Shown here one piece after another: positions 1 through 13,770 of a stretch of 64,000 bases of DNA. The position numbers were made by a program, and so were the translations under genes. The notes under the pieces are model-generated. The model had not been told where the DNA came from, searched no databases, and saw only the letters and a list, made by a program, of their open reading frames with translations. Origin of the DNA: Rallus limicola (Eukaryota; Chordata; Aves; Gruiformes; Rallidae); the NCBI GenBank assembly GCA_022605955.1, contig JAKCOZ010000005.1:55196750-55260749 (forward strand). The letters are read 5' to 3'. The stretch's first letter is position 1, and each line of letters begins with the position of its first letter.

Positions 1-2615
1 TTGAATCCAGCCCTCCTGATACCAGTGCTGGGACACAGAACATTTCACTTGAACTCAAACACTTTACAGACACAATATAAACTTCACAGTGACTTCTCAG
101 GACAGTCAGTCTTGGGGAGGAGTTCTGATTCATACGTACAGAACATTTTCTCTGGCAATCACATAAAGGAATTCTTTAGGAGTTCATAATTTTAGAGCCA
201 GTGACATCTCTTTCTTTTTTCCACTTTTCTTCTTTGCCTAGCACAAGAATCATCAGATTAGCAACACAAAACACCTCAAGAGACCCTCTTAAATCCATGG
301 TAAATTAGTGTCCTGACTTTCAGGACTCCTCAGCTGTCCCTGTTGATCCTGCTTAGTCTAAGGCAAAATTGCTCCATGAAGCTCCTCTTCTCCCCTTTTT
401 AGACACTGACTTAGACTTCAGGACCAGTGGGCCACAGGTCTTTGTTCTTGTCAAAGGGTACATGGTGTGTAGACTAGAGTAGCTGCTGGGACACTGCTGA
501 TCTCAGTATTATGCCCAGTGCTTGTGAGAGTGGGATCCTGGATCATTATCCATCCTTTTTCAGATAATGCCATCTCAAGCCCATGCTTTGGCTGCTGTTT
601 CCCCACCATCTTTTTTTTGCAAATAAGGGTCTCAGGCAGTGATTCTTCTTGATTTTAGTTACCATGCAAACTGTATCCTTCTCCTCCTCCTCCTTAGAAC
701 CGTAACTTCTACCTGTAGCTCCCCATTAGCATTCAGATGTCTGATCACATAAATACAGGCATTTCTTACACCCCTGTTACTTTAACAATTGCTTTACAAG
801 TGACAAGCAATGCCACTTTTCTAGCTGTGTGGGTTTTTTCACCCCAAAGTAGCAGTGCACTAATGTGCCATTACTATAATTAAGAAATACAGGGTGATTC
901 AGTAGCAAAAAAAAGAGAAAAAGAGAGAAAGAAAGAGAAGCCCCCTGCAACATAATTGGTCACTGCTATGAATCTTTACTCAGGGGACAGATAGCACGAC
1001 CAGAGGTAATAGCTTACACACGTATTCTTGAGCTGTGCAATAGATGGAAAAGTGTCCCAGATGGATTGGGCAGGGGCTTAGTTCCGGGATTATGATGAGA
1101 CAGTGGGTAATTATTGAGTGGCATTGCCTCAGCGCTGATTATATCTGCAAGCTTGTTCCTTTCCTTCAGAGGAAAGCATTGATAAAGATAAACCATGCTG
1201 CTCTATGTCCTTCATGTAGCACAAAACAACACATTTCAATCTAACAGGATCAGGTCTCCACTTTGATCACAATCTGTTACCTAGATGTCTTTGCAAATTA
1301 ATCAGCCCTGCTTGTTTAGCTCCAGTCAGTTTGTACTGCTAAATTAATAAATGTACTAGGAGCAACAGAATACATAATTAAATTCTACAGTTTAATCTCC
1401 ACATAATAATTTTGACCTTAGTCTGGGGCCTCTGTTATAGCCAGCAACACATTGAATAGACACAGACCTAGCAATGCAGCTTACACTAACAATCTACCTT
1501 GAATGATTACTCAGGGGCACCATAATCAAGACCTACTAAAATCAGAGAAAACATGATGCACAATTAGGAAAACAAAACTGTAGCCACAGCTCCTGGCTAT
1601 ATAAAATTAAAAAAGGACCTAATGCAGCATTGGCATACATCTAACTCAAAAAATACAGGAAGATACTCTGTCTGGGTTCAGTTAACCAGGAACAGTGGGT
1701 TTGTATTTCCAGTATCTGCATCAAATGCAACCCAAAAGAGCAGAGGACAGTTTATGTTCTTCCCAGGAACACTCGTAAACTTTTAAGAGAAGAATGAGCC
1801 CTGCCAGGAAAGGGGTTTCTGTGCCAGCCTCATCAAAGGAAACATCACTGAATTATTATAGCTATTCAATACACCTGTTTATAGTGGACACCCTTCTCCC
1901 ATATTATATGCAATTTACATTTAAATCTGTTACCTTCCCACTAGAAGATAAACACCTTCCCCTGTGGAAATTCAGTGTCTTGTTGCAGGAACTGTGAAGG
2001 GCTTTGTTCCATATGTTTTACACATCTGCATTGGCTGCAGATTACCCCAAGAAAGATTAAAGCTGTCTATTGTTGCAGTAAAGGGGAGAGAGGGGTAACC
2101 GTGGAACACACTGCTCACAGAGAGGACAATGAGGAAGAGGTAGGGGCACCACATGGAGCTTTTAGCTTTAACTTGGAGTCTGCAAGGGATGTGTCCTAAG
2201 GGACTCAGAGGAACCTCAAAAAAGGGAGCCAGAGGCTACACATCAGTGTTTAGGGCTGTGCACACTGCACACTGCACGCTCATGGGAATCCATAATCACT
2301 GCCTGAGTAGGTAAGCGGAAGACAAAAAAGGAGCCTCCTCTAGAGGTTCCACCCACCTCTGCCTTGCATGTAGACATGGCAGTTCATGGGTATACATGCA
2401 TCCTCACTACTGACAACCACATCTAGTCAGGCATCCTGGATACTCAGTTCATCTGTGAACTCAAGACTTTTCTATGAGGTTTTTGTCTTGCTGATGTAGG
2501 AGGAGATAATTTGGATCAAAAGTTCTGCTCTGTAGCACAAGCACTGCTTTAGATTTCATCTTTAAGCTGTCACACTTTCCTGTGAGTGTTGTTCAGTTGT
2601 AACAGTGTTGGTTTA
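1..2615. other. Non-coding intergenic sequence
   Basis: I see no gene here. Open frames are short (at most about 75 codons), lack family resemblance and are not flanked by convincing splice sites. Base composition is ordinary, with a short purine run near 905-940 and no long tandem repeat. It probably belongs to the intergenic desert inferred from the gene at the right end of the window. Confidence 0.6.
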
Positions 2616-2745
2616 ACTTCAGGCTCTTCAGGGCAGGAACAGAATCTTGCTGCCTTTGCCAAGTCTCTGCCACACAGCTCCTTGGACTCCAGCTAAGGGC
2701 TCCTGTCACCGCTTTAGTAAAACAGCATTAATATATGTATGATGA
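2616..2745 (+). repeat. Possible ancient amniote LINE 3'-end fragment
   Basis: The stretch reads 'ggctcttcagggcaggaacagaatc' and continues to '...agctaagggctcctgtcacc'. This resembles the diverged 3' tail of an old CR1/L3-like family that is common in turtles, crocodilians and birds. The match is from memory of the family's wording and is diverged, so the family name is uncertain. Confidence 0.35.
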
Positions 2746-4049
2746 CATTCCTCTCTAACTCTCTCCCCATATGCTTTGATCCAGAGAACAAGAAACATCT
2801 TGACAGTCACTAAACAGGAGACAGAGCAAGCAAGGCCAACTCCCAAAGTTTACAGGTGATTTCAGTACTTAGCTTGACGCAGCTCCCAGGACAGGAGGTG
2901 AGAGGCAACAGCTTACCATAGGCAGAGTCTCTGAAGCTGTTCCTATACAGGAATGTATCATGGGAACATATAGTTACTGGGTGGCCTGACAACCATGGTC
3001 TTCACTCTCATTTTAGGGATGTCACAGAAAGCTGGATTTTCCTATATCCACAAACCAAACCTAGCTGTTTTTTTTCAGATGAACTACAATGAGTTCCTAC
3101 TTTCTGTACCCATTTTTCTGAGGTTTCTTGGCTAAATAATCAAATGAGTCCCAGACAATGCCTCGATGTGTTGATGGGATCAGGTCAGATACTACTTCAT
3201 TGACTTTTTTATTGTGTGCAATAAGGCTGCAACATGCAGCACAATTACCAAAGAGATATGCACAGAGTACTAGTGAGAGACACTGGGTTAAGCTCTGAGA
3301 TGGGGCCCCAGTCCTCATGCTTTACTTCACCCTTGCTTATCCTGAGGAGCAAGCTCAGGGTCTCCAAGGCAAAGAGGAATTGCTAGCTGTCACACATTCA
3401 GCATGCTATCCTCTGAAATAAAACAGCAGCACTGGAGAACCAGAGAATGATGTAGCTTGGTTCAAAACAAGCTTAATTCATCTGGACCAATTGGTTTTGA
3501 CTGATTGTTTTGGGGCCAGTAGACTGAAGAAACCAGTGATGTGCTACTGCAGCTGAGCCAGGTTCCTCAGTCAATACATAATGGATCTCTAGAATTCGTT
3601 CCTGTTGACCAGAGCTCTGCTGTAAGTAATGCACTAAAATAATCAACACACTTGAAGAAATAAAAGCAGAACAACAATGAAAATATTTGGCAGCAATTGT
3701 ATTTAGACATTCCCTTTAAAACACTTGGATTAAAAAGGAGCTAGCTGCCTTAATGCCTTGTGATTGGAGATAGTACCAGAAGCTTAGAAAACAGTTTGGC
3801 AGCCAATGTTTACAGACCACACGAGCAGTGAAACATACTGAGAGACAGAGCTTGGACTCTTTGTCTAAGACCTTGACTGTGCTGGTCAGCACTAGAATCC
3901 TCTGAAGAACTGAAGGTAAATTGTAGTATCATTTACATCTCTGTAAAGAAATTCAGTGTGATTGGTCCAAGTGAGAGAAATACTCAGAGAAATCAAAATA
4001 ATTTCATGTTGGTGGTCAAACCCTCAAATTATATGCCAGAATGGTACAA
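2746..4049. other. Non-coding intergenic sequence
   Basis: No gene, RNA or clear repeat is visible. The longest frame (minus strand, 3318-3097) is 73 codons with no recognisable domain. Confidence 0.55.
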
Positions 4050-4345
4050 AACAGCATTGAGGGAGGGGAGACCATATCACCCCCTACACTGCCCTGCCAG
4101 GAGGGTGCAGAGAGGTGGGCGCTGGTCTCTTCAGCTAGGGGACAGGAGATGGGACAAGGGGCAATGGGCTCAAGCTGTGCCAGGGCAGGGTCAGCTCAGC
4201 TGGGAGGGCAAAGTTCTTCCCTGGCAGAGTTGTCAGGGCCTGGCCCAGGCTGCCCAGGGAGGGGGCTGAGTCCCTGCTCCTGGGTGTATTTAACAGATGG
4301 GGAGATGAGGTGCTCAGGAATATGGTTTAGCATAAGTAAGTTGGT
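4050..4345 (+). repeat. CR1 LINE fragment, 3'-truncated
   Basis: This is the same CR1 subfamily as 13771-14260 but in the opposite orientation. Shared blocks include 'gctggtctcttcagc', 'gggacaggagatgggacaagg', 'cagggtcagctcagctggga' and 'gagatgaggtgctcagg'. The copy stops about 40 bp short of the CR1 tail. Open frames across it are chance products of the GC-rich repeat. Confidence 0.8.
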
Positions 4346-4500
4346 GAACTGGAAATTTGTTGAGTCAGATAAAGTTGTTTCTAGAAGAAGTTCCCAGCCT
4401 GTCTTGATCTGAGAGGAACAAGGATACATGCAATAGTGAGTGTAGGGTGTAAACTCTTAAAATGAATCACCTACCCCTTGTTCTACCACTACTCTCCCTG

Positions 4501-4966
4501 TTAAAGAGTCCAGAGGAGGTCATGAAGATGCTCAGAGGACTGGAGCATCTCTCCTATAAAGACAGACTGGGGATACCTGGGCTTATTCAGCCTGGAGAAG
4601 AGAAGGCTCTGGGGGCACCCTAGAGCAACTTTAAATACCTGAATGGGCTCCAGAAAAGCTGGAGAAGGACTGGTGACAATGGCAGGGAGGGACAGGGCGA
4701 GGGGGAATGGTCTTAAGCTGAAGGAGGGCAGATTTAAATGAGATATGAGGAAGAAATCTTTCCCTAGGAGGGTGGGGAGGCCCTGACACAGGGTGCCCAG
4801 AGAAGCTGGGGCTGCCCCTGGATCCCTGGCAGAGTTCAAGGCCGGGTTGGATGGGGCTTTGGGCACCCTGAACTAGTAGAGGGTGTCCCTGCCTATGGCG
4901 GGTGGTGGGACTAGATGACCTTTAAGGTCCCATCCAACCCAAACCACTCTATGAACCTATGATTCT
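4501..4966 (+). repeat. CR1 LINE 3' end
   Basis: This is a typical CR1 3' region: 'ggcttattcagcctggagaa', then a block ending in 'gactagatgacctttaaggt' and 'ccatccaacccaaaccactc', then the 'ctatgattct' tail. The tail sets the plus orientation. It differs in sequence from the CR1 piece just upstream (4050-4345), so the two are probably separate insertions of different subfamilies about 155 bp apart. Confidence 0.88.
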
Positions 4967-6850
4967 CTTTCCCACCCCCCTTGCTAGCTGAGGTTAAACC
5001 ACCACAACACTCTGCCTTGCAGCAGCTCTCACAAACCAGTGTCCTCACGTGCTGCACACCAGACAGATAACAGAGGAGAACTCCATGGCTGGAGAGCCAA
5101 ACTGGTCCTCTGCAGATAGAACTATTCACAGCACCATTTTGCAGTGGTTCATTCATTCACCTTGGTCACACATACAAACTTCCACACATCTCCTCCAAGA
5201 CTTCCTCCCTGCACTCAGTGCTTCTCCTACATCCAGTGGTAGGATGTGGGAGTGTGGTATCATACTCAATTAACCTGCTTCACAGCCTTTCATACTACAG
5301 ACAAGCATAGAGCACCTCACCATATCTGAGACTCAGGCTTTTGACAGAGGCTTGTATCATATTCAAGTACAGTACTTCATATAATTGTTATTTTTCATGT
5401 GTGCTCCATGTAAAGCAATACAAACTACCTTCCTCTTTATACTGTGAACATGCAATCATTATTTTATTTATTAAAACATTACACCTTATGGAAGAGCAAC
5501 AAGACAGGTTTTGGTTTAAAAGATTTACAAAACTGATTTTCTTATAACTAATGTATTAATAATTTATTGTATTGGTAATATTAACTATTATTACTAATAA
5601 CAGGTGGAAAGGCACAATCAGTTTTCATATTCATAAAAAAAGGGAGAAGAAATGCAGAAACAGAGTTGGGAAGAAAAATATACCATCCTTAAAGAAGAAT
5701 AAATGGACAGACTTTTTACACTGAAAGGACAATTCAGGCAATCAGCCCTGCTCACCACTTATATCAATTATAAATTTAAAGATCGACTGGAATATGGAAA
5801 TCTCTGGAGGCCAGGGATATTAAAAATATTATGCAGAATTGTCATGCACTGCTCTTAAAAAATAAACTCCAAACCTGTGCGTAACGTTGGAGCTGATAAG
5901 CATTTGCAGTCAGGTTGTTGATCCAAAGAGAGTAATTAAAGAAGGTGAGGTCTAAACTTGTCAAAGTCATTTTGCCCTACTTTCCTATTTATAGGTTTCA
6001 AAATGGAAAAAGCCTTCAAAAGGATTTGCATCCTAGCTTCCCTCTGTAAAATCCTTCTGCAAGAGATTTGAGAATTAGCTGCTGTGCCTGCAGTATATTA
6101 AAATCTTTGACAGCCATCCACTTGGGGAATCCCTGGGAAAAAAAAAAAGGGGAGGGGGAGGGGGGAAAGGAAACAGCAAAAAAAATAACCACCTCACTTT
6201 GCTTCAAAAGGTTCACAGTATCACTTGAAAGTGGAGAATAAATCACCGCTCTTCATAATTGTTCCTAAGGCTTATCCATTCAGTGGGAAGAGATGTGTGG
6301 CCAGGCTGGTGGTGCAGCACGTGTCCCTCCTGTGCCCTGGCTGCTGCTCACCGGCTGCCAGCTGCGGCCTACAGGTATTTGTTTCCCTGCCTGTTGACCA
6401 CAGACCTCAGCTGGGAGGGGAAACGAGGGGGACTTCTTTCTCTTTCAGCATGGTTGGGTTGGTTGAGGAGTAGGTCTGGGTTGTCTTTTCACCTGCAGCG
6501 CAGCAGACAACAAATCTCAGCAGGCACCAGAGAAGTATGAAAGGTGAAGAGGAGCAGCTCTGAACATCTCTCAGAAACTTGCTCAAGGAGACAAGTCAAA
6601 AGAGATTTGTTTTGTTAATTTTTAAGGGAAAAATTTAATATTTTTGGTGAAATTTTATCTACATTTTCCTGTACTGGTATGTCTTAACTTTCTTTAAACC
6701 TGGTAGAAGTATGTTGATAGAAATACAAAGAAAACAAGTATTTAAACTTAAAAGCTGAAAAAATCTCTACTTTTTTTGTTTGCAATATTTTTAACAAGGT
6801 CCAGAAAAATTCACCTTGAAAAGATACAAAACTGCCAACCTGATGGGTGA

Positions 6851-6859
6851 AAAAAAAAT

Positions 6860-6893
<34 letters not shown>

Positions 6894-6898
6894 CTATA
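6851..6898. repeat. (CA)n/(TA)n microsatellite
   Basis: A poly-A run is followed by about 13 CA units and then TATATATCTATATC. It is likely polymorphic in length. Confidence 0.95.
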
Positions 6899-9040
6899 TC
6901 TTCAGTGCAAATTGTTCAACTACTACATCTCAGCTATGAAATTCCTTTGTGTGGACACTTTAAACATCAAGTTTTCCACTTAGCACACAAAAAAAGAAGT
7001 TTTCTTTGAGCAATTCTCCAACAGACCAGACCTATGCTTTTTAAAAATGACAATGCAGCCCTTCTTTGCCTGGTGACAGTGCAGTCACATGCAGTCTCTG
7101 GCCCAGTGTATATTCTTATATCCCATAGGCAAACGAAGAAACATTCAGTGAGCAGCCAGGTAAGTGCTGTCAGAGGCACTACATTATCTGGCAATGAAAC
7201 TTTTCACTTCCACTTATCTTCCCTTCCTTGTGCTAGGCCATGAAAAAGCAGGGACTTATCTAACGCCCCTATCATAGCTGTGTAAGCAGATAAGATAAAA
7301 AGGACAGCTGAAGTGATGAAAATTAAAATATTTTGGGCCAGCCAAGAAAATTGCTGACTCGTTTTCTAAACCATGGGGATGATTTGGAAAAATAAGTCAG
7401 TGAACAGTTTCATTTCTCACTTCCTCCCTCCCCCAAACTTCCAAGCCATCATTAAGAAGTTGAAATGTTTCTCATCACAAGGATTAAAGGTGAGCTGACG
7501 TGAGCATATACCATAAAAGAAATTACTTCTTCTACCTTGGCACTTCAGAATCTGGAGGGATGAGTAATGCATAAGGAAATGTGGTTTTTATGCCCACAAC
7601 GATCTTGCTGAAGGAAACAATGTGAAAAGTGTCATTTAGATAATTAAAAATGACAACTAGTAGAAAGACCATCCAGAGACAATCAAAACTTGCCCAGGGG
7701 CAAGAAGATAGGCAGGATGTCTCCTTTCTGTTACACTGCTTCTGATTTTGTGGACCAGATTTTTAGCTGTGTAACAAGACGCAAGTCTGCCCACACTCAA
7801 GAGTAAGCTGGTTTGCAACAGCTGAATGTTTAGTCTACCAGCTTTATGGCATTTTAAACTCTTTCTCTTAATTCTCCAATTTTTTCACTGCTATCTCCCT
7901 GACAAGTGAGCACCCATCCCACAAGACCTAATCTACAAAGCCACTGTGCAGAGGATATGACCCTGCAGTTACTTGAATGTCCTGGGAGAAAAGGCTGGCT
8001 GCTGTCAGACTGGTTTAGTTGGGTTTTTCTTTTCCTTCCTTAAATCATAACCTAAATTATCTGAGAGGGAAAAATCAATGTTTTAGAAAAGGAAAATCAA
8101 CTTCCCACTAAGCACTGCTATCTCTAAGGGGTGATATCCTCAGGTGATATCTCTCCACCTTCAGTTTGAAGTGAGTCTTTAAATTACATTCTTATTTGCT
8201 GCTTCTACATTGGTCCCACCACCTCCTCCCCTGGTTTGCAGAGATGCAGAGTCCCTGACTTCACAAGCATGCCCCATCCCCTAGATCTGGCCATTAAACA
8301 CAACACTTTTTACCCCAAAATATCGCAGGTATCCTGACTCAGGAGCCAAAGGCTGCAGGACGATAGGGTGACGTACCAGTGGTAATTGTTCTGACAAGGA
8401 CCCTCTGAGCAGTGTCATTGGAGGTGACAGTCACTGGCAGTCTCCAGCTTAGCAGCAAGGTCACTGGGGAAAGGCAGTTTCCACTAATGCTGTCGGGCAG
8501 TGGCCATGCACGGTACACTTGTAGACATACCAGCAGATTCGGAGCGACCACCATCCTAGGGGACAAGAAATGGCAAGAAAAATGACAGATAGAGTGCAAC
8601 ACTAAAAAATGCTTATACATTCCTCTACAAATTGGGGAAAATTTAGTCAAATATTTCTAGGAAATATCTCTGCCAAGAATCTGGCCAATCCATGGGCCTG
8701 GAGAACATCTATCAGAGGAAGCAAGACTGTCAAGGAGACCTCTCTCCGTTTCCATGGCTTGCTCTTGTTCCCCAGGAACAAGGTTCACTGCTCTTGACCC
8801 TCACAAGGATGAATAGGTGAGAAAACGACCCATTCTCTGCTCAGGTGCCTGAGCACAACTCCGTTGCACGTGGCAGAGTCTTCTACTTCTCTGCACACCC
8901 AGGAACATGGTGCCTGCTTCCTACTGCGGCAGCTGTATGGGCGCCAACATGGGAGACACATTCGTTTGGAAAGAGAATACTCTGCAAACTGATATGCAAA
9001 TAAAAGCCATCAGCAAGGAGATGCAGCAGACACAGGTGTG

Positions 9041-9104
9041 GGGGCTCGCACACATTGTGCTCTCAGTAAATGGGGGCTCACACACACATTGTGCTCTCAG
9101 TAAG
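9041..9104. repeat. Short tandem duplication of about 32 bp
   Basis: Two near-identical copies of 'ggggctcRcacacattgtgctctcagtaa' follow one another, starting at 9041 and 9072. The second has two extra bases in its CA run. It has no evident function and is probably a slippage duplication. Confidence 0.85.
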
Positions 9105-9794
9105 TTCAGCATTTTCCTGACCCAGCCTTCCCTGGAGGTACCACTTGCCCAACAGGTGATGTTTGACTTGGTGGTCATGAGGTGACAATGTGCTAGAAAT
9201 AGGAAATTCATATCATTTGTATTCCTTTTCCTCTGCTATTCTAAGGGTTGAAAGGGCCACCATTTTAAATTTAATTTACAGGGTATACCGTCTATCTGCT
9301 GGAAACACGAGGAAGCAGACCTTGTCCTAGTATTTATCAGACACATGCCGCCCATCTGCTTGAGCTGGGTCGAGGAGGATTTGCTGTTAATCCTTCAGAC
9401 CCATCTGCAGGGGGTTCAAAATGCTGACCAGAAAGCTAGACAAGATGAGGTTTATTTAATTAAAAAAACTGCTCCGGAGGTTACTGGAAATCACTCTGAA
9501 GAAGAAATAGCTTTTGATCATGTCACTTCTAGGGAAGGCAGGAGGGGAAGGGGGATGGGGGAGGCAGGCAGAGTTTTGCATCAAAATAAGACTGTGACTA
9601 TGAGTAAATAAATGAAATGATAGAGCTGCACCAAATAAACCTGTTCCGGTGAGGGAACGTTTCTATCTACCTGTTACATCAAACAGAGGAAAATCTAAGC
9701 CCCCTCTCCAGCTTGGAGGGTTTGCCACCACATTGCAGGGCTTGGCCTGTAATCTGGGCCAAGTATGAAAGGCAGAAATTGGGTTACTCGCGCA

Positions 9795-9808
9795 TGCACA
9801 CACTCACA

Positions 9809-9841
<33 letters not shown>
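9795..9841. repeat. (CA)n microsatellite
   Basis: An imperfect start (CACACTCACACT) leads into a pure CA run of about 16 units. Confidence 0.95.
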
Positions 9842-9844
<3 letters not shown>

Positions 9845-10463
9845 TCTGCAGGTTTGTTTGCATGTGTCTGAAAAGGAAGCAGGCACAACCTAGAAAACAA
9901 CTCCAAAACTGCAGCAGGTTAGCACTTTAAACCGTGGCATTTGTGTTGGCCTGCTCTTTGGAGGAAGCGCAAGTTTCTGGGGAAGACAGGGAGCAGGATG
10001 AGCTTTATTACTTTAACATTTAATTGCAGCTTTTCATAATCACAGCTACAGCCACCCAAGATCCATTTACGTGGAAGTGAGAAACAATGAAATCCCATCT
10101 ACTTTTGCTCTGCTGAAAATGGACATCTGTTAGTAACCATATTATTTCTAATGAAATATTATGTACACAACTGGTTTAGTGCAGTGCTGCTGTTTGGGAG
10201 AAGTGGCTTTTTGTGGGAATAATCCTTGCTCTTCCAGCTCCTGATATTTATGGGTCCTGTTATTTTATGGCAATATAACACATGACAATTTTAAAAGTAA
10301 CTCATACAGACAATTTGCCCCTATCTCTCCCAGGGCTCTTTGAAATGCTGTGCCTGTTCCTAATCAGATTCCTGTACTGGGAGCTATGCAATAATTTCCT
10401 TTTTCTTTTCTCTTGCTGGGTTTGTTTATCTGTTTGTTTGTGGGTTCTGTTGGGTTGTTTGGG

Positions 10464-10479
10464 TTTTTTTTTTTTTAAG
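10464..10479. repeat. Poly-T tract
   Basis: A run of about 14 T follows G/T-rich sequence ('gtttgtttgtgggttctgttgggttgtttgg'). Confidence 0.9.
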
Positions 10480-13400
10480 CACAAATATCCTTAGAAAAAG
10501 CAAAAGCAGAGGCAGAACTGAGGACCAGGGAGAAAAACAGGCAGCAAATAGCAATATTCCTGACAATAAACTGAAATACAGGATCTGGCATTGCTGCTCC
10601 TATACCCGGCACACCGGTGAAACACAGCTCCATCTAGGGACAAGGTACATCCATCCTGCAGAAAAGATGGATTTTGGAAGCCATGACCAGGAACAATGGG
10701 GAGATCTTATTCTCCTGCAGAGTGGCAAGTAAAGATTCATGCTGCTTGGGATCAGATAGCAAGCCTTCTGCTTTGTGGCTGAAGATAACCTCTGAGCAAA
10801 GTAACTTTATCTGCAGCAAATTATTCCTTAGCTTCCCATTGCAGGATTTGCTTTACCTTAGTCTGAAGCAAGTGGTGCTGGCTACTATCAGATAGAGGGC
10901 TAGAGGGATGTCTGCTTTGATTTAATAGAGAAGTTCCCATGGAAAGTGCTGGGGCAAAGTAAGAAAATCTCATCCAAAGATTGTGGAGAGAGAAATTCAC
11001 TGAACTTCTTTTATGAAGACTTGGTTAACCAACTATGCAGAGATTTGACCATTTAGATATAAGGTCTCTGATGCTTAGCAGGCTACTAAAGTAGATGTTC
11101 TCTCTTCTGGGTGTACAGCTTCCAGCTTCCAGTTATCTGTGAGTCTTTTGTTCCCCTGAGCCTCCCAATCCACATTCTTTTTTTCACTTTTTACTGAGTA
11201 AACTGGGCATTTCCCGTAGTTGTTGTTTTCTCTCAGTCATGTAAATGTAACATTAACCCTTCCTAACTGTCCATCTAGTGAGGGATTTGACTCCCAGCCC
11301 TGCCTGGCCTTGCTGGAATACATCACTGCTGCCTTAAGTCATCTTAACATTTTTGCTGGGAGTAACTTCACCCATCAAGGCATTGACAAGAAGAAATATG
11401 CACCCCTACTTGCCACAGGCAGGCAAGCTTGGGATTGAAAGTACTGCTGAACTTACATTTCTAAGATGCTGGACTGAGTGGAAGCCACGGAGGGCGACAG
11501 CATGTTTCCTTCTGCCATCTCCATCAGAGGGAGCATCAGTGTAAGCTCTTCAAGCTGCAGCATAGTCCACCAGATCCCCTTGAACGGGTTTCAAATCTCT
11601 GTTAGGCTGGAACATTACAGGACTCACAGGACTTAAAAGGGAATTCTTAACAAAAGTATTTCAAGGTAGCAAAGCCCAATTTCCCAGTACAGTTACTTCA
11701 GAGGCACACAGAACCTGTATTTACACATGCAGAGTGGAATTTGCACATGCAATTAAGTTGATTGACATTTTCTCACTGAGTAGATACTTTCATCAGCAAA
11801 CATTTGTGCAAGCAATCAAGTGAGCTATATTTTTACATGTGTGGTGTCCCCCCCACCCCCAGCATGAAGAAGGAAGCATCCCAGCCATGCAAGGAAACAG
11901 CAAGGAGGCAACTTAGATGAATTCATCTGAGCACTTGTCAACAAAGGTAATGAACAGGAAACCAGAGAAGCAAATGACAAAAGCCATTGGTTCTGGGCAA
12001 AGTGCCTAAGGGATGGTGTTAAAAGTGTCTCAGGAACAAGCAAAGATCACCTGGTATGTCATTTTTGTCATAATTACTTGGCAAAGAAAACAGCAAAGTC
12101 AAAAATCGCAGTGGTGCACCACAGCCCTCCTGTTAACAAAGTGAGGCTATCGATCCCATCACTCATTTATTTAGGAGATAGAATTTTAAACAGGAATGAG
12201 AACATAGTTACCATCAAATCAGCTGTCAGCTGGATGTCACCCTAGGCAATTAGCATGCTCCTAATGTGCTACAAATTTTAAGCCTAAATTACGTCCTCAG
12301 ATGCCTGCGTTCAGCTCACACTGACTTTGCAGAACACACAGTTTAGAGCACAGAAACAACAGAAGATCTGCAGGTAGATATTGCAGAGGCTTTAGACAAA
12401 CAGCCTTGGCTGGGAGAAAAGGAATGGGAGAGGAGATCTACCGTGGACGCTGCTAAGGGAGCAGAAAGTGTGAAAACCCCTTCCTGCCAGACTAAGTAAG
12501 CAAGCCTGCAAATGTGCTGCCTTCTGCCCAAAGCCACACTGGAAATGGACTGTAAATACATCTGTAAGCACTACAGGTAGTTAGCTATTAATATTTCTGG
12601 GTCGGATCCCTGGCAGCTATAAGTCATCCAAATTACACTGATTTCCTTGGTTCATACCAGCTGTGGCTCCATCTCTGTGTTATTATTAAAGACAATAAAA
12701 CTCTTCTTTGGGCCAAATCTAGTCAGAGCTTTGTCACTGTGACTGGAATAGCTCCACTGAAACTAATGGGGGGAAGTCTGAGCTCACGTGTGGGCAATGA
12801 GAACAGAACGTGGCTGCCCCGTTTGTTAGAGCAGAAAAGAAGGAACCTTCTCATACACACAGGCATGTGTGAACACACTTGCTGCATGTTGGATTGATGG
12901 ATCATTTTCCCTTAGAAAAAAGAGGAAAAAAATTACTTTCCTGCCACAAAATGAGATTTTTGCACAAACCAAGATTTTTCTGCAAAGTGAAAGAAAAAAA
13001 AAAAAAGCTTCCTAAAAATGCTCCAGCTGGAAAAATTATGGTTTTGGGTTGTTTTTTTTTTCACCTGCTTGAGCCAGTATGCTGCATGTTGGAAGACTCA
13101 TGATTTCCCCCACCTTACTCAACTGCTGGAAGAAATTAGGGTAGATGTAGCTTAGCCAGTGCTGGGCTTTCCTGGGATCACAGGAAATAAAGAGATACCA
13201 GATCTCTGGTAAGCAAGAGGCTGCTCAGGCTGAAGAAAATGATGACCTGATTCAAGCAAAAATATTTCATTTTAGCTCAAAATGTCAACATGAAACACTC
13301 TGACATTTGCAAATCAATTCTTTTTAGGAACTATGTGTTCCAATTTGAGATGAAAACAAATATGAAAATACCAGAATTACCCATGGGACAGAAGTTCTGT

Positions 13401-13770
13401 TTTTCAATGAAGTAGGAGCTATCTCTATTCCGAGGTCACTTCACTATTACAAAGGCACTGTTTTCTTTCTTTCTGCTACTTAACTAGATAGTCAGGGATC
13501 AAACATCTCAAAGTTACATAGCCAGCTGGATTCCACAGTGCACATGGAGAGCCCACAACTTCCTGTTTCAGTGTTAGCCCCACATGGAGAATTTTTTCTT
13601 AATACCTAAATGGAATTTTCCCTGATGCAATTTGTGGCTGTTACCTCTTGTCCCTTTGCAATGTGCCTCCAAGAAAAGTCTGGCTCTGCGTGCTCTACAG
13701 CCATTCATTTATTGGATCTGCTTGTAGATCCACTGTCAGTTTTCTTTTCCTCTGGCTGAACAAACTGAGT

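Larger units (their letters stand above)
4967..13770. other. Non-coding intergenic sequence
   Basis: I see no gene across this 8.8 kb apart from the simple repeats listed separately. The frames of 90-103 codons at 8339-9211 contain no recognisable domain. The sequence is AT-rich in 5,400-6,900 and 7,260-7,660 and ordinary elsewhere. Confidence 0.55.

Noticed and set aside
4880..4900. CTCF-like 'ctagtagagggtg'
   Set aside because: It has mismatches at key core positions and is part of a CR1 consensus.
8339..8650. 103-codon minus-strand frame
   Set aside because: No domain, no matching splice phases nearby and no sign of a processed pseudogene.
6851..9841. CA repeats considered as CRISPR-like arrays or satellites
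   Set aside because: They are plain dinucleotide microsatellites with no spacers, in a vertebrate genome.
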